This document shows positions 31,372 to 38,591 of a stretch of DNA of 38,591 nt, piece after piece. The stretch's first letter is position 1, and each line of letters begins with the position of its first letter. Under the pieces are notes generated by a model. The model was not told the origin of the DNA. It worked only from the letters and a program-made list of their open reading frames with translations, and made no database searches. A program made the position numbers and the translations under genes. Origin of the DNA: SIG672 sp045580325 (GTDB lineage Bacteria > Bacillota > Clostridia > Oscillospirales > CAG-272); contig JAZNNR010000024.1 of NCBI GenBank assembly GCA_045580325.1, positions 1-38,591 on the forward strand, read 5' to 3'.

Positions 31372-33282
31372 TTATTCATTTTCGATTTTTTCAAGCTCCT
31401 CGAGCTCTTCCATACAGGACATCATATATTCTTCAAGTCTTTGCGACTCCTCAAAAAGCTCGGTAAGGCGCACGTGGTCGCTCGCTGCGCTTCCCGACGA
31501 CTCCTCCTCGATTTCGACAAGCCGTTTTTCCGTCTTTTCTATTTCTTCGCCGAGAAAGGCTATCCTGCGCTCGCGTTTTCTTTTTTCTGCCGCGTTTTTC
31601 TTATCGGAAAGATATTTTTTCTTTGAATCGGAAATATTCTCCTCTTTTTTGATCTCGGCAGAGCTTACCTCAATGTCGGAAACTCTTTCCTTATAGCGCA
31701 TATAATCCTCGTATCCGCCGTCAAAATCGCAAATATCATCTTTTTCAAACGCCATTATACGAGTCGCAAGCTTCTTTATAAAATATCTATCGTGCGACAC
31801 CGCAATTATCGTTCCGGGGAACTGCTCGAGTGCTTCCTCAAGCACTTCGCGCGACATAATATCGAGGTGGTTTGTCGGCTCGTCAAGGAAAAGCAGGTTC
31901 ATCTTTGAAAGCATCATTTTCGCAAAGGTAAGTCTCGCCTTTTCGCCGCCGCTGAGGATCTTTACCTCCTTGAAAATGTCGTCTGCACGGAACATAAAGA
32001 GTGCAAGCGCGCTTCTTACCTCTGTCTGCGTGAGGTTTGGATAGCAGTTCCACAGCTCGTCTATTACGGTAAGGTCGGGGGAGAGATTCTGGTTTTCCTG
32101 ATCGTAGTAGCCGACCTTTACGTTATACCCGAAATCGAAGCGTCCTTCGTCTGCGTTTTCTCTATAATTAAGGATCTTTATAAGAGTCGATTTTCCGCAG
32201 CCGTTTGTGCCTATTATGAAAAGTCGGTCGCGCTTTTTGACCTCAAAGGAAAGATTTGAAAAGAGCTTTTTTTCCGGATAAGCCTTCGAGAGTCTTTTTA
32301 CCGAAAGAACGTCATCTCCGCTTTCCTCTGACTGCTCAAAGCGCATTCGTATCTTGCCCGGAGCGGCGCTCGGCGCTTCTATTTTCACCATCTTATCGAG
32401 CTGCTTCTGACGGCTCTCTGCCGCGATTATATTCTTTTCGCGATTCCAGCGGCGCTGCTGTTCGATATACGCCTCGATTCGCGCTATTTCTTTCTGCTGG
32501 TTCTTATACTGATGTTCGAGCACTTCCCTGTCTTTTTTCTTGGTTTCGAGATATTTATCGTAATTTCCGTTATAAAGCTTCGCCTTGCAGTGCTCGATCT
32601 CAAGAGTTGAATTTGTTACCGAGCAGAGAAAATATCTGTCGTGCGAAATTATGAGAAATGTCTTTTTGCTGTTTATAATAAACTTTTCAAGCCAGGCTAT
32701 GCTTTCAACGTCAAGGTGGTTTGTCGGCTCATCAAGGAGAATTATATCAGGCTCTCTGACAAGCAGCTTCGCAAGTGCGACTCTCGTTTTTTGACCGCCG
32801 CTGAGCGAATTTACGCTTATTGACTGCATCTGCTCGTTAAATCCGAGACTTGCAAGTATTCCGCGGCATCTGCCTCGGTATTCAAGACCGCCGTCAGCCA
32901 CAAATTTCTCGTGCGCGAGCGAAAATTCGACCGACGCACTCTCATCTCCCTTTTCCGCTTTTTCGCGAAGCAGAGCGATTTTTTCCTCGAGAGCGACCAT
33001 CTCGCTCTGAGCATCGAGCATCTCGTCGAAAAGAGTTCTGTCGCTGTCTATTATCGCGTTCTGTGCGAGGTATCCGACCGAATAACCCTTGGCAATATAA
33101 ACGTTTCCGCTATCAGCAGACGTATTTCCCATTATTATCGAAAAAAGGGTTGATTTTCCCGCTCCGTTCACACCGACGATACCTGTCTTATCACCCGCTT
33201 GCACGGAAAAAGATATATTTTCAAGTACCTGCTTTACTCCGAAAGCAAGTGATATTTTATCACAGCCGAGTGCGATCATCAT
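31372..33282 (-). CDS. ABC-F family ATPase (Uup/YdiF-like)
   Basis: A cytoplasmic protein of 636 residues with two ABC domains and no membrane helices. Members act on ribosomes in translation quality control or antibiotic protection. The first domain has GVNGAGKST (37-45), LSGGQKTRVALAKLL and the Walker B IILLDEPTNHLD. A charged linker with the P-site tRNA-interaction motif (about 240-300) follows. The second domain has GTNGCGKST, LSGGEKARLTFAKM and LLFLDEPTNHLD. The C-terminal coiled coil (about 560-636) is Glu/Lys-rich, as in Uup. Resistance cannot be inferred. The start may be the ATG at 33282 (four bases after AGGAG) or the next codon. It follows the FkbM gene by 21 bases. Confidence 0.93.
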   Translation of the reverse strand: MMIALGCDKISLAFGVKQVLENISFSVQAGDKTGIVGVNGAGKSTLFSIIMGNTSADSGNVYIAKGYSVGYLAQNAIIDSDRTLFDEMLDAQSEMVALEEKIALLREKAEKGDESASVEFSLAHEKFVADGGLEYRGRCRGILASLGFNEQMQSISVNSLSGGQKTRVALAKLLVREPDIILLDEPTNHLDVESIAWLEKFIINSKKTFLIISHDRYFLCSVTNSTLEIEHCKAKLYNGNYDKYLETKKKDREVLEHQYKNQQKEIARIEAYIEQQRRWNREKNIIAAESRQKQLDKMVKIEAPSAAPGKIRMRFEQSEESGDDVLSVKRLSKAYPEKKLFSNLSFEVKKRDRLFIIGTNGCGKSTLIKILNYRENADEGRFDFGYNVKVGYYDQENQNLSPDLTVIDELWNCYPNLTQTEVRSALALFMFRADDIFKEVKILSGGEKARLTFAKMMLSKMNLLFLDEPTNHLDIMSREVLEEALEQFPGTIIAVSHDRYFIKKLATRIMAFEKDDICDFDGGYEDYMRYKERVSDIEVSSAEIKKEENISDSKKKYLSDKKNAAEKRKRERRIAFLGEEIEKTEKRLVEIEEESSGSAASDHVRLTELFEESQRLEEYMMSCMEELEELEKIENE

Positions 33283-33303
33283 TTTTCTCCTAACAAATTT
33301 GGC

Positions 33304-34350
33304 TTACTTTTTTACAGCGCAGAGATTTATTTCCCATGCGGGAAGACATTCTGTCCTCCTTAAATAGAGGTCATACTGCGGATAATTTTCGCTTATATAA
33401 AGCGGTATATCGAAGATATCCTCGCTTCTGTGATAGAGCGAAATAAGCATATCGGGACTGCTTTTTTCTATCGTTTCGTGGCTTCCGACAAGAGCGTTCA
33501 TTTCAGCGCCTTCAACGTCGTATTTTATATAGTCGACGAAATATTCTTTTGTTACGGTATCGATCTTTACCATATCCACGAGGTTTTCCTTACCTCCCGA
33601 AAAAGCGTTCGAGTTTCTGTTTCCCGCAGTTCCAAAGGTTACCCTCTTATCGTCATTCCAAGCGCCTGCCGGTATCGGGTATACTCTGCCTTTTGCGTAC
33701 TCGTCCTCGGAGAAGCGAAGAAGCTTCTTGAAATTTTTAAAATCGGGTTCAAGGCAGATGATCTTCTCAATATTTTCCGCTTTTTCAAGCATTTCGCACG
33801 CGGTATCGCCCGTATATGCGCCCGCATCGACCGTGATCTTATACTTTTCAAAGTCGAAGAGAATATCCTGCGAGCTGCTCACCGCCCTGCGAAGAAAATC
33901 TATCTTTCCGCTCAGCTTGTACGATATTATATTATCAAATATTTCCCTTGATTCTTCGTCGGCAAAAAGAGCGCGTACCTGTCTGCATTTCTCCTCGTTT
34001 GCCTCGAAAAACTCTCTACAGAAAATAGTTTCTCCCGCAAGAGGAACGTCCGGCGAATACAGCTCGTACTTACCGGACATTTCATAAATCATATCAAGCA
34101 CGTCGCGTCTCGGACTTCCAAACGAAACGAGTATTATAAAATCCTCGTATTTTTCGCGGATATCCGAAAAAGACATCACCTTTTTCCCGTGAAAGATCTG
34201 TCCTCTGACAAATCCGTCTGATGCAAAAAAATCATCGGCCTCTATACCGTACGCCTCAAGCACCGATATTATCTTATCGGCACCGTTACCCATACCGTAC
34301 ATTACTATCGGCTTTCCTGCCGACTTAAGATATGTCCAAAGATCGCTCAT
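33304..34350 (-). CDS. FkbM-type methyltransferase with N-terminal nucleotide-binding domain
   Basis: A 348-residue cytoplasmic protein. Residues 1-80 (KPIVMYGMGNGADKIISVLEAYGIEADDFFASD) look like the Rossmann-like domain found at the start of several sugar-modifying enzymes. The methyltransferase part begins near ITVDAGAYTGDTACEMLE, where the VDAGAYTGD is the S-adenosylmethionine-binding motif I, and contains IKYDVEGAEMNALVG, the FkbM signature. The target is unknown; such proteins often methylate glycans. The ATG overlaps the aspartokinase stop by four bases (ATGA), so translation is coupled, which is an odd partner for lysC. Confidence 0.87.
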   Translation of the reverse strand: MSDLWTYLKSAGKPIVMYGMGNGADKIISVLEAYGIEADDFFASDGFVRGQIFHGKKVMSFSDIREKYEDFIILVSFGSPRRDVLDMIYEMSGKYELYSPDVPLAGETIFCREFFEANEEKCRQVRALFADEESREIFDNIISYKLSGKIDFLRRAVSSSQDILFDFEKYKITVDAGAYTGDTACEMLEKAENIEKIICLEPDFKNFKKLLRFSEDEYAKGRVYPIPAGAWNDDKRVTFGTAGNRNSNAFSGGKENLVDMVKIDTVTKEYFVDYIKYDVEGAEMNALVGSHETIEKSSPDMLISLYHRSEDIFDIPLYISENYPQYDLYLRRTECLPAWEINLCAVKK

Positions 34351-35675
34351 TCTTTTACAAACTCGTTATAGATAGCCTTGAGCGCAGTTTCAAAATCGTG
34401 CTCTTCTACGCTGAGTATAATATTGAACTCGCTCGAGCCCTGATCTATCATTCTGATATTTATTCCCGCAGATGCAACTGCAGAGAAAAGTCTTGCCGCT
34501 GTACCGGGCGACTGTACCATTCCGCGTCCAACGACCGCAATAAGCGCAAGTCCGTCTTCGATATATATCGTATCGGGATTACAAGCAACGCATATCTCAT
34601 GCATCACTTCAGAGCGGCAGCCCTCAAGCTGATGTGTCGAAACAATAGCACTCATAGTGTCTATTCCGCTGGGAAGATGCTCAAAGGAAACGGAGTGATC
34701 TTCAAGTATGCTGAGAAGCTTTCTTCCGAAACCGATCTCTGAGTTCATCATATCTTTTTCAAGCGTAATAACCGAAAAGCCTTTTCTTCCCGCAATACCC
34801 GTAATTACGTTTTTCGTCTTACGGTCATCTGCCGCGGCAACTATCATCGTGCCCGCGTCTTCGGGTCTGTTGGTGTTTCTTATATTGATCGGAATTCCGC
34901 TGAGTCTTACGGGGAAAATAGCATCCTCGTGAAGAACTCCCGCGCCCATATATGCAAGCTCACGGAGCTCGTGATAGGTTATAAGGTCTATTGTACTCGG
35001 ATTCTTTACGATTCTCGGGTCAGCCATAAGGAATCCCGAAACGTCTGTCCAGTTTTCATAAAGGTCTGCCTCTACCGCACGCGCTACGACAGAGCCCGTT
35101 ATATCACTTCCGCCGCGCGAGAAGGTGATGATGCTTCCGTCCGACATAGCGCCGTAAAATCCGGGAATTACCGCATAGTCGTGAAGCGCAAGCTCAGATG
35201 CAAGTACTTTATTTGTCTTATCGCTGTCGAGCTGCTTATTATCTGTGAAGAATATGCACTTTGCCGCGTCGATAAAGTCAAATCCGAGATATGCCGAAAG
35301 AATGATACCGTTGAGATATTCGCCTCGGCTTGCGGCATAGCTGTCGCTTGCTCCGCACGATATAGTCTTATATATGGTGTCAAATTCATCGTCGAGAGAA
35401 AGCTCGAGTCCGAGTCCCTCGATTATAGAATTATATCTCTCGCATATTTTATCGAATATGGGATCTATCTTTTCGCCCTTTACTGCAAGCGCGTGGCAAG
35501 CATAAAGCATATCGGTAACCTTTTCGTCCCCGTCAAAGCGTCTTCCGGGAGCGGAAGGAACAACGTATCTTCTCGTTTTGTCAGATAGAATTATGTTAGC
35601 CACTTTTTTAAACTGATTTGCATCGGCAAGCGAGCTGCCTCCGAATTTCACAGTCTTTATATATTCATTTTGCAC
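34347..35675 (-). CDS. lysC: Aspartokinase
   Basis: Phosphorylates aspartate, the first step towards lysine, DAP, threonine and methionine. The 442 residues show KFGGSSLAD (10-18), an ATP-binding kinase domain (with FSRGGSDITGSVVARA near 189-204), and two C-terminal ACT domains (from about 300) that usually bind lysine or threonine as feedback inhibitors. The start is GTG 35675, nine bases after AAGGAG; the ATG nearby is out of frame. A consensus promoter is at 35726-35754. It heads a leftward operon with FkbM and ABC-F and supplies the pathway for DAP dehydrogenase. The leader is about 45 bases, too short for a lysine riboswitch. Confidence 0.95.
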   Translation of the reverse strand: MQNEYIKTVKFGGSSLADANQFKKVANIILSDKTRRYVVPSAPGRRFDGDEKVTDMLYACHALAVKGEKIDPIFDKICERYNSIIEGLGLELSLDDEFDTIYKTISCGASDSYAASRGEYLNGIILSAYLGFDFIDAAKCIFFTDNKQLDSDKTNKVLASELALHDYAVIPGFYGAMSDGSIITFSRGGSDITGSVVARAVEADLYENWTDVSGFLMADPRIVKNPSTIDLITYHELRELAYMGAGVLHEDAIFPVRLSGIPINIRNTNRPEDAGTMIVAAADDRKTKNVITGIAGRKGFSVITLEKDMMNSEIGFGRKLLSILEDHSVSFEHLPSGIDTMSAIVSTHQLEGCRSEVMHEICVACNPDTIYIEDGLALIAVVGRGMVQSPGTAARLFSAVASAGINIRMIDQGSSEFNIILSVEEHDFETALKAIYNEFVKE

Positions 35676-35725
35676 GACTAAGTTCTCCTTGAATTTTACA
35701 AAATAACAAAAATTTATCCGTATAT

Positions 35726-35754
35726 ATTATATGTAAAATCATATCAAATGTCAA
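35726..35754 (-). promoter_or_regulatory. Promoter of lysC
   Basis: On the minus strand, TTGACA (35754-35749) and TATAAT (35731-35726) with a 17-base spacer. The 301-base gap from 35676 to 35976 otherwise holds the rightward tRNA-Leu promoter and an A+T-rich run with no gene. Confidence 0.75.
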
Positions 35755-35917
35755 GCAAATCTACGTATTATATCTCATTTTCGGACAAAAAAATAAAAAA
35801 ATCCTCATTTTAGGTCGACTTTTATACACTTTAACAGACTTTTTCTCTGCCTTGATGTGCCTACACGTCGGTTATAAAAATATTTTCAAAAAAATTTGAT
35901 TTTTTTCAAAAAACCCC

Positions 35918-35945
35918 TTGACAAAAAGAAATTTATGTGTATAAT
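35918..35945 (+). promoter_or_regulatory. Promoter of tRNA-Leu
   Basis: TTGACA (35918-35923) and TATAAT (35940-35945) with a 16-base spacer, about 30 bases before the tRNA. Confidence 0.75.
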
Positions 35946-35976
35946 AGTGAATGTCGCTGATACGGCGACACAATCT

Positions 35977-36058
35977 GCGAGAGTGGCGGAATTGGCAGAC
36001 GCGCACGTTTGAGGGGCGTGTGGATTTCTCCGTACGGGTTCAAGTCCCGTTTCTCGCA
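35977..36058 (+). tRNA. tRNA-Leu, anticodon GAG
   Basis: Eighty-two bases, type II. The acceptor stem is GCGAGAG with TTCTCGC and discriminator A. The anticodon arm is CACGT-TTGAGGG-GCGTG, anticodon GAG. A long variable arm follows (TGGATTTCTCCG), and the T arm is ACGGG-TTCAAGT-CCCGT. CCA is not encoded. Confidence 0.93.
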
Positions 36059-36064
36059 TAAGTT

Positions 36065-36095
36065 GCGGGCGTCCGAAAGACGCCCGCTTTTCTTT
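36065..36095 (+). terminator. Terminator of tRNA-Leu
   Basis: GCGGGCGTC (36065-36073) pairs perfectly with GACGCCCGC (36079-36087), followed by TTTTCTTTT. No promoter is visible between here and the next gene's start at 36136. Confidence 0.88.
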
Positions 36096-36135
36096 TACTT
36101 TTGCAAATATGATTTTACAAAGAGGAGATTTTACT

Positions 36136-37467
36136 ATGACAAAGGCTGATATTTTTTCGGGTTTCCTCGGAGCAGGAAAGACCACACTCATCAAAAAGCT
36201 CGTTGCAGAGGCTTTCTGCGATGAAAAGATCGTTATTATCGAAAATGAATTCGGTGAGATCGGTATTGACAGCGCATTTCTCAGCGAGGCAGGCGTAAAC
36301 ATCACCGAAATGAATTCGGGCTGTATCTGCTGTTCGCTTGTAGGCGATTTCGGCGTTGCGCTCAAAAAGGTGCTTGACGATTTCTCACCCGACAGAGTTC
36401 TTATCGAGCCCTCGGGCGTAGGCAAGCTTTCAGACGTTATAAAGGCTGTCGAAAACGCAGGCGGGGAAAGACTCTCGCTTAACAGCTCGGTTGCCGTTAT
36501 AGACGCGAAAAAATGCAAGGTATATATGAAGAACTTCGGCGAGTTTTTCAACAATCAGATCGAACACGCTCAGACTATAATTCTCAGCCACACCGCAGGA
36601 CTTTCCGATGAAAAGATCGCAGAAACGGTAAAGCTTGTAAGAGAACACAACGAAAATGCTCTCATCGTAACTACCGATTGGAACGACCTCGACGGAAAGC
36701 AGCTTCTCGAGTCGATCGAGCGCTCCGCTCCTTCCCTTGCGGACGAGCTTGAGGCTCTTGAAGAGGAAGCTCGCCACAAGCATCACCACCACCACCACGA
36801 TCACGATGAAGAGTGTGAGTGCGGCTGTCATCACCACTACGACCACGACGAAGAGTGCGAATGCCATCATCACCACCATCATCACGATGAAGAGTGTGAG
36901 TGCGGCTGTCATCATCACCACGACCACGACGAAGAGTGCGAATGCCATCATCACCACCACGATCACGACGAAGAGTGCGAGTGCGGCTGTAATCACCACT
37001 ACGACCACGACGAAGAGTGCGAATGCCATCATCACCACCACGATCACGATGAAGAGTGCGAGTGCGGCTGTCATCACCACCACGACCACGATGAAGAGTG
37101 CGAATGCCATCATCATCACCACGACCACGATCACGACGAAGAGTGCGAGTGCGGCTGTCATCACCACCACGACCACGAGCACGGACATCATCACGCAGAC
37201 GAGGTCTTTACAAGCTGGGGCAAGGAAACCGCGCGCAAATACAGTCGCGAGGAGCTTGAAGCGATCCTTAAAGAGCTTGACAACGTCGAAAAATACGGCT
37301 ACGTTCTTCGTGCTAAAGGCTATGTTCCTTCTGAGGACTGCTGGTACTATTTCGACTTCACTCCCGAAGATCCTGACATACGAACAGGATCTCCAGCGCC
37401 CTGCGGACGCCTTTGCGTAATTGGATCGAAAATAAACACCGAAGCTCTTGAAGCTCTCTTTAACTGA
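36136..37467 (+). CDS. COG0523 (CobW/Zng-like) GTPase with large His/Cys repeat
   Basis: A 443-residue G3E-family P-loop GTPase, the family of metallochaperones for zinc, cobalt and other metals. Walker A is GFLGAGKTT (9-17), the metal-binding motif GCICC is at 62-66, and IEPSGVGK is at about 90-97. The base-recognition NKxD is replaced by SHTAG (151-155), which is unusual. Residues 214-353 are a tandem array of two alternating units built on HHHHDHDEECECGC and HHHHDHDEECEC; I count about 60 His and 23 Cys, far more than the usual short His loop. A short C-terminal domain follows, ending near LEALFN. ATG 36136 has GAGGAG nine bases before it. The second GTPase follows after 23 bases. The metal is not known. 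Confidence 0.88.
   Translation: MTKADIFSGFLGAGKTTLIKKLVAEAFCDEKIVIIENEFGEIGIDSAFLSEAGVNITEMNSGCICCSLVGDFGVALKKVLDDFSPDRVLIEPSGVGKLSDVIKAVENAGGERLSLNSSVAVIDAKKCKVYMKNFGEFFNNQIEHAQTIILSHTAGLSDEKIAETVKLVREHNENALIVTTDWNDLDGKQLLESIERSAPSLADELEALEEEARHKHHHHHHDHDEECECGCHHHYDHDEECECHHHHHHHDEECECGCHHHHDHDEECECHHHHHDHDEECECGCNHHYDHDEECECHHHHHDHDEECECGCHHHHDHDEECECHHHHHDHDHDEECECGCHHHHDHEHGHHHADEVFTSWGKETARKYSREELEAILKELDNVEKYGYVLRAKGYVPSEDCWYYFDFTPEDPDIRTGSPAPCGRLCVIGSKINTEALEALFN
36775..37195 (+). repeat. Tandem repeat coding for the His/Cys metal-binding array
   Basis: About four and a half copies of an 81-base unit that codes for 27 residues (a 15-residue block ending CECGC, then a 12-residue block ending CEC). 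Most changes between copies are silent or swap His for Tyr or Asn. Such an array can change in copy number by slippage and is likely to be hard to assemble. Confidence 0.9.
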
Positions 37468-37490
37468 CTTAGCTGAAAGGAATGTAAACG

Positions 37491-38435
37491 ATGAAAGAAA
37501 TTCCCGTTTATCTCATAACAGGCTATCTTGACTCGGGCAAGACTACCTTCGTTCAGCAGACTCTTGCCGACCCCGGATTCTGTGAGGATTCAAATATCCT
37601 CGTTATTTCCTTCGAAGAGGGCGAATTCGAGCTTGAGCCCACCGAATTTGCATCGGACAAGGTCTTCTACGAGGTACTTGACGCTGACTGCGAGTATTCT
37701 GCCCTCACCTTTACCGATATGGTAAATCGCACAAATGCCGACAAGATAATCATTGAATACAACGGTATGCACCTTCTCGAAGAGCTTTACGCTACCCTTC
37801 CGCGAAATTGGATCATCGCTCAGCAGGTTCTTTTCTTTGATTCGACCACCTTTACCGTCTATAACGCAAATATGCGTAATCTGACGGTAGATAAGCTCCG
37901 CGACACAGATCTTATAGTATTCAACAGAGCGACCGACGAGAGCGATTTTAACCTCTTTCACAAGGTAGTCCGCGCCACGAACAGACAGGCTATGATCCTT
38001 TACGAGAAGGCGACGGGCGAAATAATGCGCGACGAGATCGAAGATCCTCTTCCCTACGATGTCGAAGCTCCTATTATTGACATAGAGGACAAGGATTTTG
38101 CTATTTTCTTCCGTGATCTCGCTGAAAATCCGTCGACCTACGAAAACAAAACAGTAAGATTCAAGGCTCTGACCGTCAAAAACGTGGAAATGAAAGCCGG
38201 CGAAATGCTCATCGGACGACACATTATGACCTGCTGTGCAGACGACATAAAATACTGTCCTATGATATGCAAATGGAAAAAGGCTTACGATTTCCAGACT
38301 TATGACTGGGCTATAATTGAGGGCGTTATCAAAACAGAGCGCCACGAGCTCTACAACGGCCCCGGACCTGTAATTGAGGCTCTCTCCGCGACACACACTG
38401 ACAAGCCCGAGGATCCTGTGGCTACTTTTTATTGA
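37491..38435 (+). CDS. Divergent G3E GTPase-like protein fused to a YcgQ-like (TIGR03943/DUF1980) domain
   Basis: A 314-residue protein whose N-terminal part is a reduced CobW-like domain: Walker A GYLDSGKTT (11-19), DSTTFTVYNANM and LIVFNRATDESD. NKxD is degenerate (NRAT, 145-148) and the CxCC motif is absent. From about 190 on, FFRDLAENPSTYENKTVRFKAL and IGRHIMTCCADD (T246-C248, with C256 and C260) followed by YDWAIIEGVIKTE fit the C-terminal domain of YcgQ/TIGR03943 proteins, which in B. subtilis accompany the permease YcgR in the Zur regulon. The fusion of the two was inferred from motif order and memory and not searched. It lies 23 bases after the first GTPase, so the two probably work together. 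AAAGGA lies about nine bases before the start. Confidence 0.75.
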   Translation: MKEIPVYLITGYLDSGKTTFVQQTLADPGFCEDSNILVISFEEGEFELEPTEFASDKVFYEVLDADCEYSALTFTDMVNRTNADKIIIEYNGMHLLEELYATLPRNWIIAQQVLFFDSTTFTVYNANMRNLTVDKLRDTDLIVFNRATDESDFNLFHKVVRATNRQAMILYEKATGEIMRDEIEDPLPYDVEAPIIDIEDKDFAIFFRDLAENPSTYENKTVRFKALTVKNVEMKAGEMLIGRHIMTCCADDIKYCPMICKWKKAYDFQTYDWAIIEGVIKTERHELYNGPGPVIEALSATHTDKPEDPVATFY

Positions 38436-38460
38436 TCTATAAATTTATAAAAATAAATAT

Positions 38461-38479
38461 CCACCCGCATAGCGGGTGG
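38461..38479 (+). terminator. Terminator-like hairpin after the GTPase pair
   Basis: CCACCCGC (38461-38468) pairs perfectly with GCGGGTGG (38472-38479), loop of three, then TATTTCATTTT. Confidence 0.65.
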
Positions 38480-38491
38480 TATTTCATTTTC

Positions 38492-38591
38492 GGGCATAGC
38501 CCTAACACTACTGGCAACGCACAAGTGCGCTTTTTATTGGCCTGCCAGCCATGCAAACATTACTCGCTACCCGTAAACGGGTTGCAATAAA
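38492..38591. repeat. Cluster of short palindromes at the window end
   Basis: GGGC-ATA-GCCC (38492-38502), CGCAC-AA-GTGCG (38518-38529) followed by TTTTTA, TGGC-CT-GCCA (38538-38547) and ACCCG-TAA-ACGGGT (about 38569-38582) follow one another in about 100 bases. CTGGCA (38511-38516) can also pair with TGCCAG (38543-38548) around the second one. Together with 38461-38479 this resembles the end of an IS200/IS605-type element or of a structured RNA. The window stops before any gene that would settle it. Confidence 0.5.

Noticed and set aside
35676..35730. Lysine riboswitch before lysC
   Set aside because: The leader is only about 45 bases and has no aptamer-like stems or terminator.
36430..37194. 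Hydrophobic minus-strand frame that looks like membrane helices
   Set aside because: The Val/Met/Ala runs are the reverse of the CAC/GAC repeat in the GTPase gene, not a real membrane protein.
36775..37195. Possible CRISPR array
   Set aside because: The repeat is in frame inside a coding gene, without distinct spacers.

Overview
The window looks like the chromosome of an anaerobic, low-to-mid G+C Gram-positive of the class Clostridia, probably an uncultured gut Oscillospirales relative. This is inferred from several features. There are many N-terminal lipobox signals and AAGGAG ribosome sites close to starts, and TTGACA/TATAAT promoters with 17-base spacing. Gene content includes meso-diaminopimelate dehydrogenase, a CBS/DRTGG type II pyrophosphatase, a PPi-type phosphofructokinase, an S11 D,D-carboxypeptidase, and short membrane families typical of Clostridia. 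No species call is possible from the sequence alone.

Layout. 1-2046: start of a secreted BNR/sialidase-like protein and a CBS-containing manganese pyrophosphatase. 2176-4331: a hypothetical gene with its own promoter and terminator, bracketed by a 33-base direct repeat, followed by an 840-base gap. That gap holds two back-to-back promoters and two hairpin terminators, so it may carry two unannotated RNAs. 4332-9325: two lipoproteins, a DUF4234-like membrane protein, and a membrane-spanning XRE regulator with an extracytoplasmic leucine-rich repeat (LRR) domain. 9763-11716: an acyl/aryl-CoA ligase preceded by a promoter, a 21-residue leader peptide with seven tyrosines, and an intrinsic terminator, the arrangement of a ribosome-mediated attenuator. 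11731-15647: serine biosynthesis (serC-serA), PPi-phosphofructokinase, and tRNA-Glu(CTC). 15740-19553: a VanY-like carboxypeptidase with a Cys4 insertion, a stalk-domain membrane protein, and a TPR-TM-LRR protein.

19628-23835: a tightly overlapped polyamine ABC transporter operon (potABCD); its binding protein has both a lipobox and a C-terminal membrane helix. 23936-26066: an EamA exporter and two small membrane proteins. 26130-27053: a DUF4240-like gene between two nearly identical 224-base repeats, each carrying a terminator, a promoter and a palindromic leader. 27047-31287: DAP dehydrogenase, a small P-loop protein, glucose-6-phosphate isomerase with an operator-like palindrome in its promoter, and an S11 carboxypeptidase. 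31372-35675: aspartokinase, FkbM-type methyltransferase and ABC-F ATPase in one leftward operon. 35977-38435: tRNA-Leu(GAG), then a COG0523 metallochaperone with a 140-residue His/Asp/Glu/Cys tandem repeat and a second GTPase-like protein fused to a YcgQ-like domain. The window ends in a cluster of small palindromes.

Metabolically, aspartokinase, DAP dehydrogenase and the two carboxypeptidases serve cell-wall synthesis, and serC-serA makes serine. The pyrophosphatase and the PPi-dependent phosphofructokinase compete for the same pyrophosphate pool. The most unusual parts are the tyrosine-rich attenuator, the portable terminator-promoter repeat cassette, the paired candidate RNAs, and the metal-sponge GTPase pair.
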